A stretch of 6,709 bases of DNA, taken from Gammaproteobacteria bacterium (GTDB lineage Bacteria; Pseudomonadota; Gammaproteobacteria; UBA6429; Thiohalophilaceae). The notes beneath the pieces were generated by a model. The model was not told the origin of the DNA, made no database searches, and saw only the letters and a program-made list of their open reading frames with translations. Made by a program: the position numbers and the translations under genes. The stretch lies in NCBI GenBank assembly GCA_029882235.1, contig JAOULB010000115.1, positions 1-6,709 on the forward strand, in the 5' to 3' direction. Below, one piece after another: positions 1 to 5,512 of the stretch (position 1 is its first letter; every line of letters begins with the position of its first letter).

Positions 1-464
1 TCATAAACTTCACGGCAAATGCTGCCGGAGCCTATTACGGCATCAAGGGTGGACTCTTTGAGGTTGAAAATTCCAGTTATGATAAAGCTGCGAATATTGG
101 CTTTATAGTTGGAGCAGATATTACCGCTTCTTCAGTTCACTCGGTTTCGCTAGAAGGTGAATACACAACAACTGTTATTGATGGAGATCTTGCCGGCGGT
201 GGAGAATGGAGCATCAATACATTCGGCTTATTTGCTGCCTTTCGCGCCGGTGGACGACTCTATTTCAAAGGTAAAATCGGTTATATCGATAGAGAAATCA
301 ATTACAGCAGTGGTGGAACATCTGATCGGAATAGTTTGGCCTATGGCCTCGGTTTTGGGATACGACGAGGTACAACGACAAAATTAGAGTTTGAATATGC
401 TGTCATTGATGACGACAACACATTTGCAGATATTAATTTCATCAGTGTCGCCTATCTCTTCTAA
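1..464 (+). CDS. Small outer-membrane beta-barrel protein, 5' partial
   Basis: An open frame enters from the left edge (first full codon at 3) and ends at TAA 462-464, giving 153 visible residues. The first residues read INFTANAAGAYYGIKGG. The ANA segment followed by AYYGIKGG looks like the end of a signal peptide and the start of the mature protein, so probably only about 15-20 codons are missing. The rest alternates polar and hydrophobic or aromatic residues in short stretches (for example FKGKIGYI and TKLEFEYAVI) separated by Gly/Asp/Ser/Asn-rich turns. The protein ends in SVAYLF, with the terminal aromatic residue expected for outer-membrane barrels assembled by the BAM complex. This fits the broad OmpA-like or opacity-type beta-barrel family with about eight strands. 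The precise function (adhesion, small porin, structural) cannot be told. A similar small barrel gene follows 96 bases downstream on the same strand. Confidence 0.72.
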   Translation, partial: INFTANAAGAYYGIKGGLFEVENSSYDKAANIGFIVGADITASSVHSVSLEGEYTTTVIDGDLAGGGEWSINTFGLFAAFRAGGRLYFKGKIGYIDREINYSSGGTSDRNSLAYGLGFGIRRGTTTKLEFEYAVIDDDNTFADINFISVAYLF

Positions 465-501
465 ACAATTACTGGCATAACAATTGCGATTCTAAGGCTA
501 C

Positions 502-531
502 TAAGCTGCCTGGCCTTTGGTAGGTGGCTTA
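502..531 (+). other. Wobble-rich hairpin between the two barrel genes
   Basis: TAAGCTGCCTG (502-512) can pair with TAGGTGGCTTA (521-531) across an 8-base loop. The 11-bp stem includes three G-U pairs in RNA. The bases after it (TTCAAAATATT) are not a U tract, so it is not a standard intrinsic terminator. It could be a weak terminator, an mRNA-stabilising end for the first barrel gene, or a leader structure for the second. The wobbles mean it would form on the plus-strand transcript and poorly on the opposite one. Confidence 0.35.
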
Positions 532-560
532 TTCAAAATATTAAGCAGGAGAGTAACATC

Positions 561-1070
561 ATGAAACGATATTTAATTAACTGGGCGTTGATGCTCATGC
601 TTGCATTTGGCCTGACAAGTAATGCTACCGCTGGCTTGCTAGGAATTTATGCTGGTATAGGTGCAGGGCCATCTGAAACTGTTGACTACACCACGAATGT
701 CGATGATACCGGCGTTAAAATCTATGCGGGCTATCGTATTCTTGGTCCACTTGCCGTCGAATTTGCAACCGTTGATATGGCTGACTTTTCTGGAACCACT
801 ATAAATGGTTATTCGCTTGATGCAGTTGGCTATGTTCCACTTGGCGTTGTTAATGTTTTTGCCAAAGCGGGTTTATTTAGCTGGACAGCAGATTATAGTG
901 GCACTTTAGAAGAAACTGGAACAAGCGCAAAATATGGTGTTGGCGTTGAATACAATTTATTTACTGCCGTGGATTTTCGTCTGGAATACGAAACATATAC
1001 TGATGTCATGGATGGGGCCACAATGACAGATATGACATTAATATCTGCAGGTATCAATATCTCGTTCTAA
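561..1070 (+). CDS. Small OmpA-like outer-membrane beta-barrel protein
   Basis: This is a complete gene of 169 residues. The ATG is preceded by AGGAG (547-551) at 9-base spacing. Residues 1-24 form a typical Sec signal peptide: MKRY, then a hydrophobic core (WALMLMLAFGL), then an ATA|G cleavage site after residue 24. The mature protein of about 145 residues shows alternating amphipathic strands with Gly/Asp/Thr turns. Recognisable segments include VKIYAGYRILGPLAVEFA (about 52-69), VFAKAGLFSW (about 99-108), KYGVGVEYNLF and FRLEYETY. It ends in INISF, with the terminal Phe used as a beta-barrel assembly signal. The pattern matches the OmpA-like/opacity porin family (eight-stranded barrels). 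There is no C-terminal peptidoglycan-binding domain. It follows another small barrel gene and is closed by a strong terminator. The individual role is unknown. Confidence 0.8.
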   Translation: MKRYLINWALMLMLAFGLTSNATAGLLGIYAGIGAGPSETVDYTTNVDDTGVKIYAGYRILGPLAVEFATVDMADFSGTTINGYSLDAVGYVPLGVVNVFAKAGLFSWTADYSGTLEETGTSAKYGVGVEYNLFTAVDFRLEYETYTDVMDGATMTDMTLISAGINISF

Positions 1071-1100
1071 AAATAATAATCTATAAAATCTGTCTATTAT

Positions 1101-1129
1101 TAGCGGACATTTCTGTCCGCTATTTTTTT
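1101..1129 (+). terminator. Rho-independent terminator after the barrel genes
   Basis: TAGCGGACA (1101-1109) and TGTCCGCTA (1114-1122) form a perfect 9-bp GC-rich stem with a 4-base TTTC loop. Seven Ts (1123-1129) follow directly. It starts 30 bases after the stop codon of the second barrel gene and should end that transcript. It thus separates the barrel genes from coq7, which must have its own promoter in the roughly 45 bases before its ATG or rely on read-through. Confidence 0.93.
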
Positions 1130-1138
1130 GCCTATAGA

Positions 1139-1167
1139 TTGAATTGAATCGAACATTTTTGTATCGT
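1139..1167 (+). promoter_or_regulatory. Candidate coq7 promoter, possibly leaderless
   Basis: TTGAAT (1139-1144) and TATCGT (1162-1167) are separated by 17 bases, a weak sigma70-like arrangement (four of six matches in each box). The expected transcription start would fall at or within a few bases of the ATG at 1174. No Shine-Dalgarno sequence is visible before that ATG, which agrees with a leaderless or very short-leader mRNA. Only about 44 bases separate the upstream terminator from the ATG, so a promoter is expected here, but this exact pair is a weak call. Confidence 0.3.
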
Positions 1168-1173
1168 GTCAGT

Positions 1174-1818
1174 ATGAATTCACGCCACTACAGCCCAATC
1201 GACAAACTCATCCAGCAATTTGATGCTGGTCTTCGTACGGTTGCGGGTAACCCACCCGTTACCGAACGTTCTAATCCAGCAGCAGCTATTCAGGAAACTG
1301 AACTCAATCAAGCAGATAAAGAACTCGCTGGTCGTCTGATGCGCATCAATCATGCAGGTGAGGTTTCGGCACAGGGGCTTTATCAGGGCCAGGCCCTGAC
1401 TGCACGACTGCCTGAGGTTCGCGATAAAATGGAACGCGCCGCACTAGAAGAAAACGATCATCTGGCCTGGTGTGAAAGACGTTGCAAGGAGCTCGGTACA
1501 CATACAAGTCTGCTAAGTCCATTCTGGTACATGGGTTCACTCACCATTGGTGCGATTGCTGGCATTGCCGGTGATAAATGGAGCCTGGGTTTTGTTGCCG
1601 AAACCGAACATCAGGTGGTGCGTCATCTGGACAGTCACATGACGCAGATTAATCCCAATGATAAAAAGAGCCATGCCATACTGGAACAAATGAAAGAAGA
1701 TGAAGCCCATCACGCTACAGTCGCACTGCATGCAGGCGGTGCTGAATTACCACGGCCCGTTAAAACATTAATGGGACTGACTTCGAAGGTTATGACACGT
1801 ACTGCCTTCTGGCTGTAG
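1174..1818 (+). CDS. coq7: Coq7-type demethoxyubiquinone hydroxylase (2-polyprenyl-3-methyl-6-methoxy-1,4-benzoquinone monooxygenase)
   Basis: The enzyme hydroxylates the 3-methyl-6-methoxy polyprenyl-benzoquinone intermediate, the next-to-last step of aerobic ubiquinone synthesis. It is a di-iron, O2-dependent protein attached to the inner face of the cytoplasmic membrane, and replaces the flavoprotein UbiF in many bacteria. From ATG 1174 the protein has 214 residues, normal for the family. Di-iron ligand candidates are E63 (in RINHAGEV), the pair E93/H96 (EENDH), E145 (AETEH) and the pair E177/H180 (EDEAHH), the paired carboxylate-histidine pattern of the Coq7 ferritin-like fold. H151 is also conserved. 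The hydrophobic stretch around 118-133 suits membrane contact. The frame extends to a TTG at 1144 (224 residues), but RHYSPID near the N-terminus matches the start of Pseudomonas Coq7, so ATG 1174 is preferred. Neither start has a clear ribosome binding site. The stop codon abuts that of convergent speD. Confidence 0.93.
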   Translation: MNSRHYSPIDKLIQQFDAGLRTVAGNPPVTERSNPAAAIQETELNQADKELAGRLMRINHAGEVSAQGLYQGQALTARLPEVRDKMERAALEENDHLAWCERRCKELGTHTSLLSPFWYMGSLTIGAIAGIAGDKWSLGFVAETEHQVVRHLDSHMTQINPNDKKSHAILEQMKEDEAHHATVALHAGGAELPRPVKTLMGLTSKVMTRTAFWL

Positions 1819-2622
1819 CTATTTAGCGACATTCCTGCCGTAAAAAATTTCTAGCATTTCTTTCTTTAAACGCTTCTTGATCTTTTTACGTGTGTTTGGA
1901 CTGAGGTCTGCCGCATCTCTATCAAAGAGATAATTATCCAGCTCAAACTCCTTCAACATCATTTTGGTGTGAAATATATTTTCCTGGTACACATTCACAT
2001 CAATCATTTGATAAATATTTTTAGTATCTTTCGCGAGAAAGTTTTGAATAGAGTTAATCTTATGATCGATATAGTGCTTGCGTCCACGTATATCCCGAGT
2101 AAATCCGCGTACACGATAATCCATAATAACGATATCAGAGTCGAAACTATGAATCAGATAATTCAATGCGCGCAAGGGCGAAACACGGCCACAGGTCGAC
2201 ACATCAATATCCGCGCGGAAGGTACTAATACCACCATCAGGATGACTCTCAGGATAGGTGTGCACCGTGATATGGCTCTTATCAAGATGTGCAACCACGG
2301 CGTCCGGTAAGGGGCCGGGGCTTTCATCGTTACTGATGTGTTCTGAAACCACGGGTTCTTCTGAAATGAGCATAGTCACACTCGCACCCTGAGGATCATA
2401 ATCCTGATGCGCAATATTCAGGATGTTCGCACCAATAATATGCGCAACCTCAGACAGAATTCCTGTTAACCGAGCTGCGTTATATTCTTCGTCGATATAT
2501 TCGATATAATCATTTTGTTGCTTGCTGCTGTCGGCATAATTAATATCATAAATATTAAAACTCAAGGTCTTAGTAAGATTATTAAACCCATGTAACTTTA
2601 ATTTCTTATCACGTCTTGGCAT
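1819..2622 (-). CDS. speD: S-adenosylmethionine decarboxylase proenzyme
   Basis: SpeD decarboxylates S-adenosylmethionine, supplying the aminopropyl donor for spermidine synthesis in the cytoplasm. The protein aligns almost end to end with E. coli SpeD (264 residues): LKLHGFNNLTK near the N-terminus, IIGANILNIA, PQGASVT, GPLP, FRADI, DYRVRGFTRDI, INSIQNF, VNVYQENIFHTKM and a C-terminal EIFYGRN. From ATG 2622 it has 267 residues. The self-cleavage site is HLDK|SH: Ser116 should become the pyruvoyl cofactor of the alpha subunit. His121 (in VHTYPE) and Cys144 (in STCG) match the processing and catalytic residues of the E. coli enzyme (His117, Cys140). This is the long gammaproteobacterial form, not the short SpeH type. 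No speE is in the window. Two in-frame GTG codons (2634, 2631) give slightly longer options overlapping the upstream VOC gene. The ATG, one base after the VOC stop, best fits family length. Confidence 0.96.
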   Translation of the reverse strand: MPRRDKKLKLHGFNNLTKTLSFNIYDINYADSSKQQNDYIEYIDEEYNAARLTGILSEVAHIIGANILNIAHQDYDPQGASVTMLISEEPVVSEHISNDESPGPLPDAVVAHLDKSHITVHTYPESHPDGGISTFRADIDVSTCGRVSPLRALNYLIHSFDSDIVIMDYRVRGFTRDIRGRKHYIDHKINSIQNFLAKDTKNIYQMIDVNVYQENIFHTKMMLKEFELDNYLFDRDAADLSPNTRKKIKKRLKKEMLEIFYGRNVAK

Positions 2623-2635
2623 GTTACTCACCACC
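2623..2635 (-). promoter_or_regulatory. VOC-speD junction with embedded ribosome binding site
   Basis: Read on the minus strand, GGTGGTGAG is followed by TAA (the VOC stop, 2626-2624), one base, and then ATG (speD, 2622-2620). The purine-rich segment inside the last VOC codons serves as the Shine-Dalgarno for speD at short spacing. This is a typical arrangement for translational coupling or termination-reinitiation, so speD output should depend on translation of the VOC gene. Confidence 0.6.
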
Positions 2636-3022
2636 TTTGCTTATCGGTGGATGAAAAATCATTTGCACCGTATTACCATCTGGATCCAGGCAATAAAAAC
2701 TACGCGCCCCATCACGATGGGTTTTTGGCTTAGTCTTCATTATTATTTCATGTTCAAGTAAAAATGCATGCCAGTCATCGACATCATCAGGCTGATCCAG
2801 AATAAAACCAAGATGGTCCAGCTTTTGATATCCCTCTGCCTGTTCTGTTGCGCGATGCAAGGCAACATTATCATTGCCAGAGCTCATATAAACATTATCG
2901 GGATCAGGTCGCCACTCAACCTGCATACCTAAAAGATCAACATAGAAATGTTCACAGGCATCAAGATCCTGAACATACAAGGCAATATGGCGCATGCCAG
3001 CAGTTGGGTTGGGTCGTTTCAT
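2624..3022 (-). CDS. VOC (glyoxalase/bleomycin-resistance fold) family protein
   Basis: A single-module VOC protein of 132 residues. RHIALYVQDLDACEHFYVDL (11-30) is the first beta-alpha-beta unit, typical of glyoxalase/dioxygenase folds. LDHLGFIL (68-75) begins the second, and FYCLDPDGNTVQMIF (109-123) is the hallmark last strand. H12 and H70 sit where metal ligands usually lie. The third ligand, usually Glu in a GN-x-VE segment, is Gln120 here, and H56 lies near the position of Glu56 of E. coli GloA. Classical glyoxalase I chemistry is therefore doubtful, and the substrate cannot be assigned. It could be a lyase, a dioxygenase-like enzyme or a binding protein. The ATG has GAGG about 10 bases upstream and a good promoter about 30-55 bases upstream. 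It is tightly joined to speD, which suggests joint expression. Such a gene is not, to my knowledge, present at the matching Pseudomonas locus. Confidence 0.85.
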   Translation of the reverse strand: MKRPNPTAGMRHIALYVQDLDACEHFYVDLLGMQVEWRPDPDNVYMSSGNDNVALHRATEQAEGYQKLDHLGFILDQPDDVDDWHAFLLEHEIIMKTKPKTHRDGARSFYCLDPDGNTVQMIFHPPISKGGE

Positions 3023-3050
3023 CGAAATATCGCCTCAAACAGGGAGCCCT

Positions 3051-3078
3051 ATTTTAGTAAAAAATCCAGCTTTGTTAA
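3051..3078 (-). promoter_or_regulatory. Sigma70-like promoter for VOC-speD
   Basis: On the minus strand TTAACA (3078-3073) and TAAAAT (3056-3051) are 16 bases apart, each matching five of six consensus positions. Transcription would start near 3044, giving a leader of about 20 bases before the VOC ATG at 3022. It lies in the 107-base gap after the DUF885 gene, so VOC-speD can be transcribed apart from yhfA and DUF885. A second pair, TTGGAC-N17-TAAAAA, lies a little further upstream and is weaker. Confidence 0.6.
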
Positions 3079-3129
3079 TCTGTTTTTTTACATTTATGGC
3101 AGATTTTGTCCAACGACGCGGTATTGGGC

Positions 3130-4755
3130 CTAAGCACTAAATACCTGTTTGCTGACACTATCCCACATGGGTTTACCAAAACAATGTTTAATCACCAGTG
3201 GTAAAGCGACTGATCCTGCTGATAACAACTGATCATGGAATTTCTGTAAACCAAAATCCTTTTCGACTGACTTGAGTCTGTCGCGTGTTGCATTAATCAG
3301 CGCCCAGCCTGTTGCATAGCCCATGGGCACACCAGGTGCCTGCGAATACCAGCTGAGTTCACCCATGGCTTCGCGTTGACTAAAACCAAGCAGGCTTTGC
3401 ATTTTTTCTGCCGCCTGTTCGATTGTTACACCACGGGTTTGAATCTCAACATCGATCATAATTCTTAATGCGCGCCAGAGTCTGTCTTTAAGTAACACAA
3501 ATTCAGATTCGGGATGATTAAGAAAACCTTCTTCATGCATAAGCTGTTCACAATAGAGTGCCCAGCCTTCATATAAACTTGCCGATGCATTGATCAGACG
3601 CGGTAAGGTATTTGAGGTGTTGTTCAGGTTCGCAGTAACAAACTGTAAGTGGTGTCCGGGCCAGGCCTCATGCACACAGGTGTGTCTTAAACTTATCAGA
3701 TTGTGATCACCAACCTCTCCTTTTGCTGGTGGTGTCACATAATAATAACCCTGCTGTTCAGGATCATTCGGTGCTGGATCAAGATAGGCCGCAAAGGGGA
3801 TCACATGGCGTAAAAAAACTGGCGTTTCAATCACCTTCAACAGTTCTTTCGCTGGTATCGTCACCAGCTTGTTATCGATAACAAATTTCTTTGCCGCTTC
3901 CATCGCTTCTCGATAAGTACCGATTAAGTCCTTATCGCCTAGTCCATCAGATTGTAATGACGCAGTCATTGCGGCGATGTCTTCATCGCCTCGAAGTTTT
4001 TGCGTGACCGCAAGTAACTCCTGCTTTGTTTTATCAAATAACTGCTGGCCAAAACTGTGCAAGGCATCCGCATCAATATCCAACTGATGACGGTGCGATA
4101 ACAACATATTGTAATAATCCAGGCCGCGAGCAAAATCTCCTTTCGCCTTTGGCGTAATATCAGACTCCAGGAAGCGAGCATAGTCTTCCAGCGCATGGGC
4201 GGCCTCTTCAAGCAATTGTGCCAGCCCATAGCGAGAGAGCTGGGGATGATGTTCCAGGCTACGAAAATAGTCCGCGCCCGCCTTTGCTTCAGTTATCGCT
4301 GACTCAAGCCAGATAACAGGAATACTTTCTGGCTGCTGCATTAACTGCGAGCGTGCCCCACGCAGGTAATCCGGGATCGCTTTGAGTCGTGAAGTAAATG
4401 CTGCCTTTGGATCTTCAACTTTTCTAACCGTAAGTTGATAGATGGCATGCACGGGCAGATAACGACCAGGATCACGCACACGCCAGTCACACTCATTCAG
4501 ATCCTTCATATCGAGCATGACGCGGCCACGCATTAATTTCAGATCTATTTTCTGTTCATCGTCAAGATCATTCTCATCCAGTTCATCAAGTGTCGAGAGT
4601 AATTTTTCATGTAAAACGATAAGCGCGCCGCGTTCATCTTCACCATAAGGCCGAAGCTGTTCACTATAACCTTCGATACCCAGGTCGACGGCAACTTCAG
4701 GATGAAAACGAAACCAGGCGCGATAATAACTATCAATGATTGGTGAAAGAGACAT
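3130..4755 (-). CDS. DUF885 family putative zinc metallopeptidase
   Basis: A complete 541-residue DUF885 (PF05960-type) protein. The N-terminal part is helical and charged, with the family-like FHPEVAVDLGI at 17-27. The signature HEAWPGHH lies at 362-369, fitting the HExxP(G)H zinc-site motif of the family, with Glu363 as likely catalytic base. The YEGWALY segment (395-401) supplies Glu396 as a probable further ligand, and MGYATGWALI (478-487) is the conserved C-terminal region. The family is annotated as putative carboxypeptidase-like gluzincins; few members are characterised and the substrate is unknown. Many members are longer and exported as lipoproteins. This one starts MSLSPIIDSYYRAW without signal peptide or lipobox, so it is probably cytoplasmic. 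The ATG is preceded by a weak GAGA at 9-base spacing. It lies 74 bases after yhfA on the same strand with no visible terminator between, so the two may be cotranscribed. Confidence 0.88.
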   Translation of the reverse strand: MSLSPIIDSYYRAWFRFHPEVAVDLGIEGYSEQLRPYGEDERGALIVLHEKLLSTLDELDENDLDDEQKIDLKLMRGRVMLDMKDLNECDWRVRDPGRYLPVHAIYQLTVRKVEDPKAAFTSRLKAIPDYLRGARSQLMQQPESIPVIWLESAITEAKAGADYFRSLEHHPQLSRYGLAQLLEEAAHALEDYARFLESDITPKAKGDFARGLDYYNMLLSHRHQLDIDADALHSFGQQLFDKTKQELLAVTQKLRGDEDIAAMTASLQSDGLGDKDLIGTYREAMEAAKKFVIDNKLVTIPAKELLKVIETPVFLRHVIPFAAYLDPAPNDPEQQGYYYVTPPAKGEVGDHNLISLRHTCVHEAWPGHHLQFVTANLNNTSNTLPRLINASASLYEGWALYCEQLMHEEGFLNHPESEFVLLKDRLWRALRIMIDVEIQTRGVTIEQAAEKMQSLLGFSQREAMGELSWYSQAPGVPMGYATGWALINATRDRLKSVEKDFGLQKFHDQLLSAGSVALPLVIKHCFGKPMWDSVSKQVFSA

Positions 4756-4829
4756 ATTAATTTTTCTCGACGTCGTTAATTTAGTATTTATAAAACTGAA
4801 CTGGCTAATGCTCGCAAAGCCTCAGCAGT

Positions 4830-5246
4830 TTAATTCTCGCGTATTTCATAGTCATGCGTAATCTCAGCAACCTTGCCTAACATAATAGACGCAGAACAAT
4901 ATTTTTCCGCTGATAATTGCACGGCGCGTTTAACATGTTTCTCAGAGATATCTTTGCCTGTAATAATGAAATGGGCATGAATTCGAGTAAACACCTTTGG
5001 CTCTGTCTCTGCGCGTTCGGCTTCAATGTTAACCTCACAGTCAATCACATTCTGACGACTTTTCTTCAGCATACTCATCACATCAAATGAGGTGCAGCCT
5101 CCCATTCCCAACAAGAGCATTTCCATCGGTCGAATACCGATATTTCGACCACCATGTTCTGGAGCGCCATCCATCATAACGGCATGACCACTGGCCGATT
5201 CTCCAACAAAGGCCATGCCTTCCAGCCATTTAACGCGTGCTTTCAT
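4830..5246 (-). CDS. yhfA: OsmC/YhfA family protein
   Basis: A 138-residue single-domain OsmC-family protein closely resembling E. coli YhfA (134 residues): MKARVKWLEG at the start, GESASGH, RPMEM, MGGCTSFDV, VIDCEVN, HFIITGKDI and LSAEKYCS. The two family cysteines are present as Cys51 (GGC) and Cys117 (KYC). In OsmC and Ohr this pair forms the thiol active site that reduces organic peroxides. YhfA-subgroup activity is less well defined, so peroxide or other thiol chemistry is an inference. Cys70 is an additional cysteine, also found in E. coli YhfA. No signal peptide or membrane segment is present, so the protein should be cytoplasmic. The start is well supported by GGAGA (5258-5254) with 7-base spacing to the ATG. 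The gene is divergent from crp, the same arrangement as yhfA-crp in E. coli, and heads the leftward gene group. Confidence 0.93.
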   Translation of the reverse strand: MKARVKWLEGMAFVGESASGHAVMMDGAPEHGGRNIGIRPMEMLLLGMGGCTSFDVMSMLKKSRQNVIDCEVNIEAERAETEPKVFTRIHAHFIITGKDISEKHVKRAVQLSAEKYCSASIMLGKVAEITHDYEIREN

Positions 5247-5339
5247 GAAAAAATCTCCAAAAAAAGTAAAATTTCCCTGCTCAACCGTCGATATAGACTG
5301 AATACGGTTCGTAAAGAGCCGATGTACATATGACCTGAG

Positions 5340-5351
5340 ACAGATATCTGT
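5340..5351. repeat. Perfect 12-bp palindrome ACAGATATCTGT
   Basis: ACAGATATCTGT is its own reverse complement over 12 bases. The right half, ATATCTGTT, recurs at 5381-5389, 37 bases away. A short perfect dyad between divergent genes is compatible with a dimeric regulator site, but the sequence matches no operator I can name and could be chance. Confidence 0.4.
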
Positions 5352-5396
5352 TGTAATTGCATTGAGAGAGAAATGTAAGAATATCTGTTTATGGCC

Positions 5397-5412
5397 AGTG
5401 ACACCATTCTCA
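5397..5412 (+). promoter_or_regulatory. Candidate CRP/Vfr binding site (autoregulation)
   Basis: AGTGA, six bases (CACCAT), then TCTCA. Each half matches four of five bases of the TGTGA-N6-TCACA consensus with exact spacing. It lies about 100 bases before the crp start. E. coli crp and Pseudomonas vfr are both known to control their own transcription, so an autoregulatory site is expected here. It overlaps the -35 element of one candidate crp promoter, a position that would suit repression or class II-like control. Confidence 0.5.
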
Positions 5413-5434
5413 GTTTCCTGTGGAAAGATATATT
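5407..5434 (+). promoter_or_regulatory. Candidate upstream crp promoter
   Basis: TTCTCA (5407-5412; four of six) and TATATT (5429-5434; five of six) are 16 bases apart, predicting a transcript start near 5441 and a leader of about 70 bases. The -35 overlaps the right half of the candidate CRP site. A competing closer promoter is TATCAT (5469-5474) with a poor -35 (TCGAAC, 5446-5451), or the extended -10 form TGGTATATC (5464-5472). I cannot decide between them. Confidence 0.35.
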
Positions 5435-5503
5435 AAGCTTGGCGCTCGAACATGACCTAACCTTGGTATATCATAGAACAGGAAAACAATAATTATGATA
5501 AGC

Positions 5504-5508
5504 AGGAG
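5504..5508 (+). promoter_or_regulatory. Ribosome binding site deciding the crp start
   Basis: AGGAG at 5504-5508 sits 4 bases before ATG 5513. The upstream in-frame ATG at 5495 has only AGGA (5480-5483) 11 bases away. The 5513 start gives an N-terminal length within three residues of E. coli CRP up to the shared HCH motif. Confidence 0.6.
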
Positions 5509-5512
5509 CACT

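Larger units (their letters stand above)
5247..5512. promoter_or_regulatory. Divergent yhfA-crp control region
   Basis: This non-coding stretch between divergent genes must carry promoters for both directions. Sites listed separately are a candidate CRP box, two possible crp promoters and a perfect palindrome. Other repeats seen are AACCGT (5283-5288) inverted as ACGGTT (5304-5309), ATATCTGTT in direct repeat at 5344-5352 and 5381-5389, and ATGACCT-purine-A at 5330-5338 and 5452-5460. I found no convincing promoter pair for yhfA on the minus strand; TATATC-like boxes near 5290 lack a good -35. Confidence 0.6.

Noticed and set aside
157..387. 76-codon plus-strand open frame inside the first barrel gene
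   Set aside because: It lies in another frame of the barrel reading frame that runs from 3 to 464, which has clear barrel character and a terminal aromatic residue. The alternative shows no family features.
1969..2310. 113-codon plus-strand frame opposite speD
   Set aside because: It is a shadow of the highly conserved SpeD coding sequence, with no ribosome binding site or recognisable protein features.
2623..2634. GTG start codons for speD at 2634 or 2631
   Set aside because: They would add three or four residues and overlap the VOC gene. The ATG at 2622 is a better codon and agrees better with SpeD family length. They remain possible.
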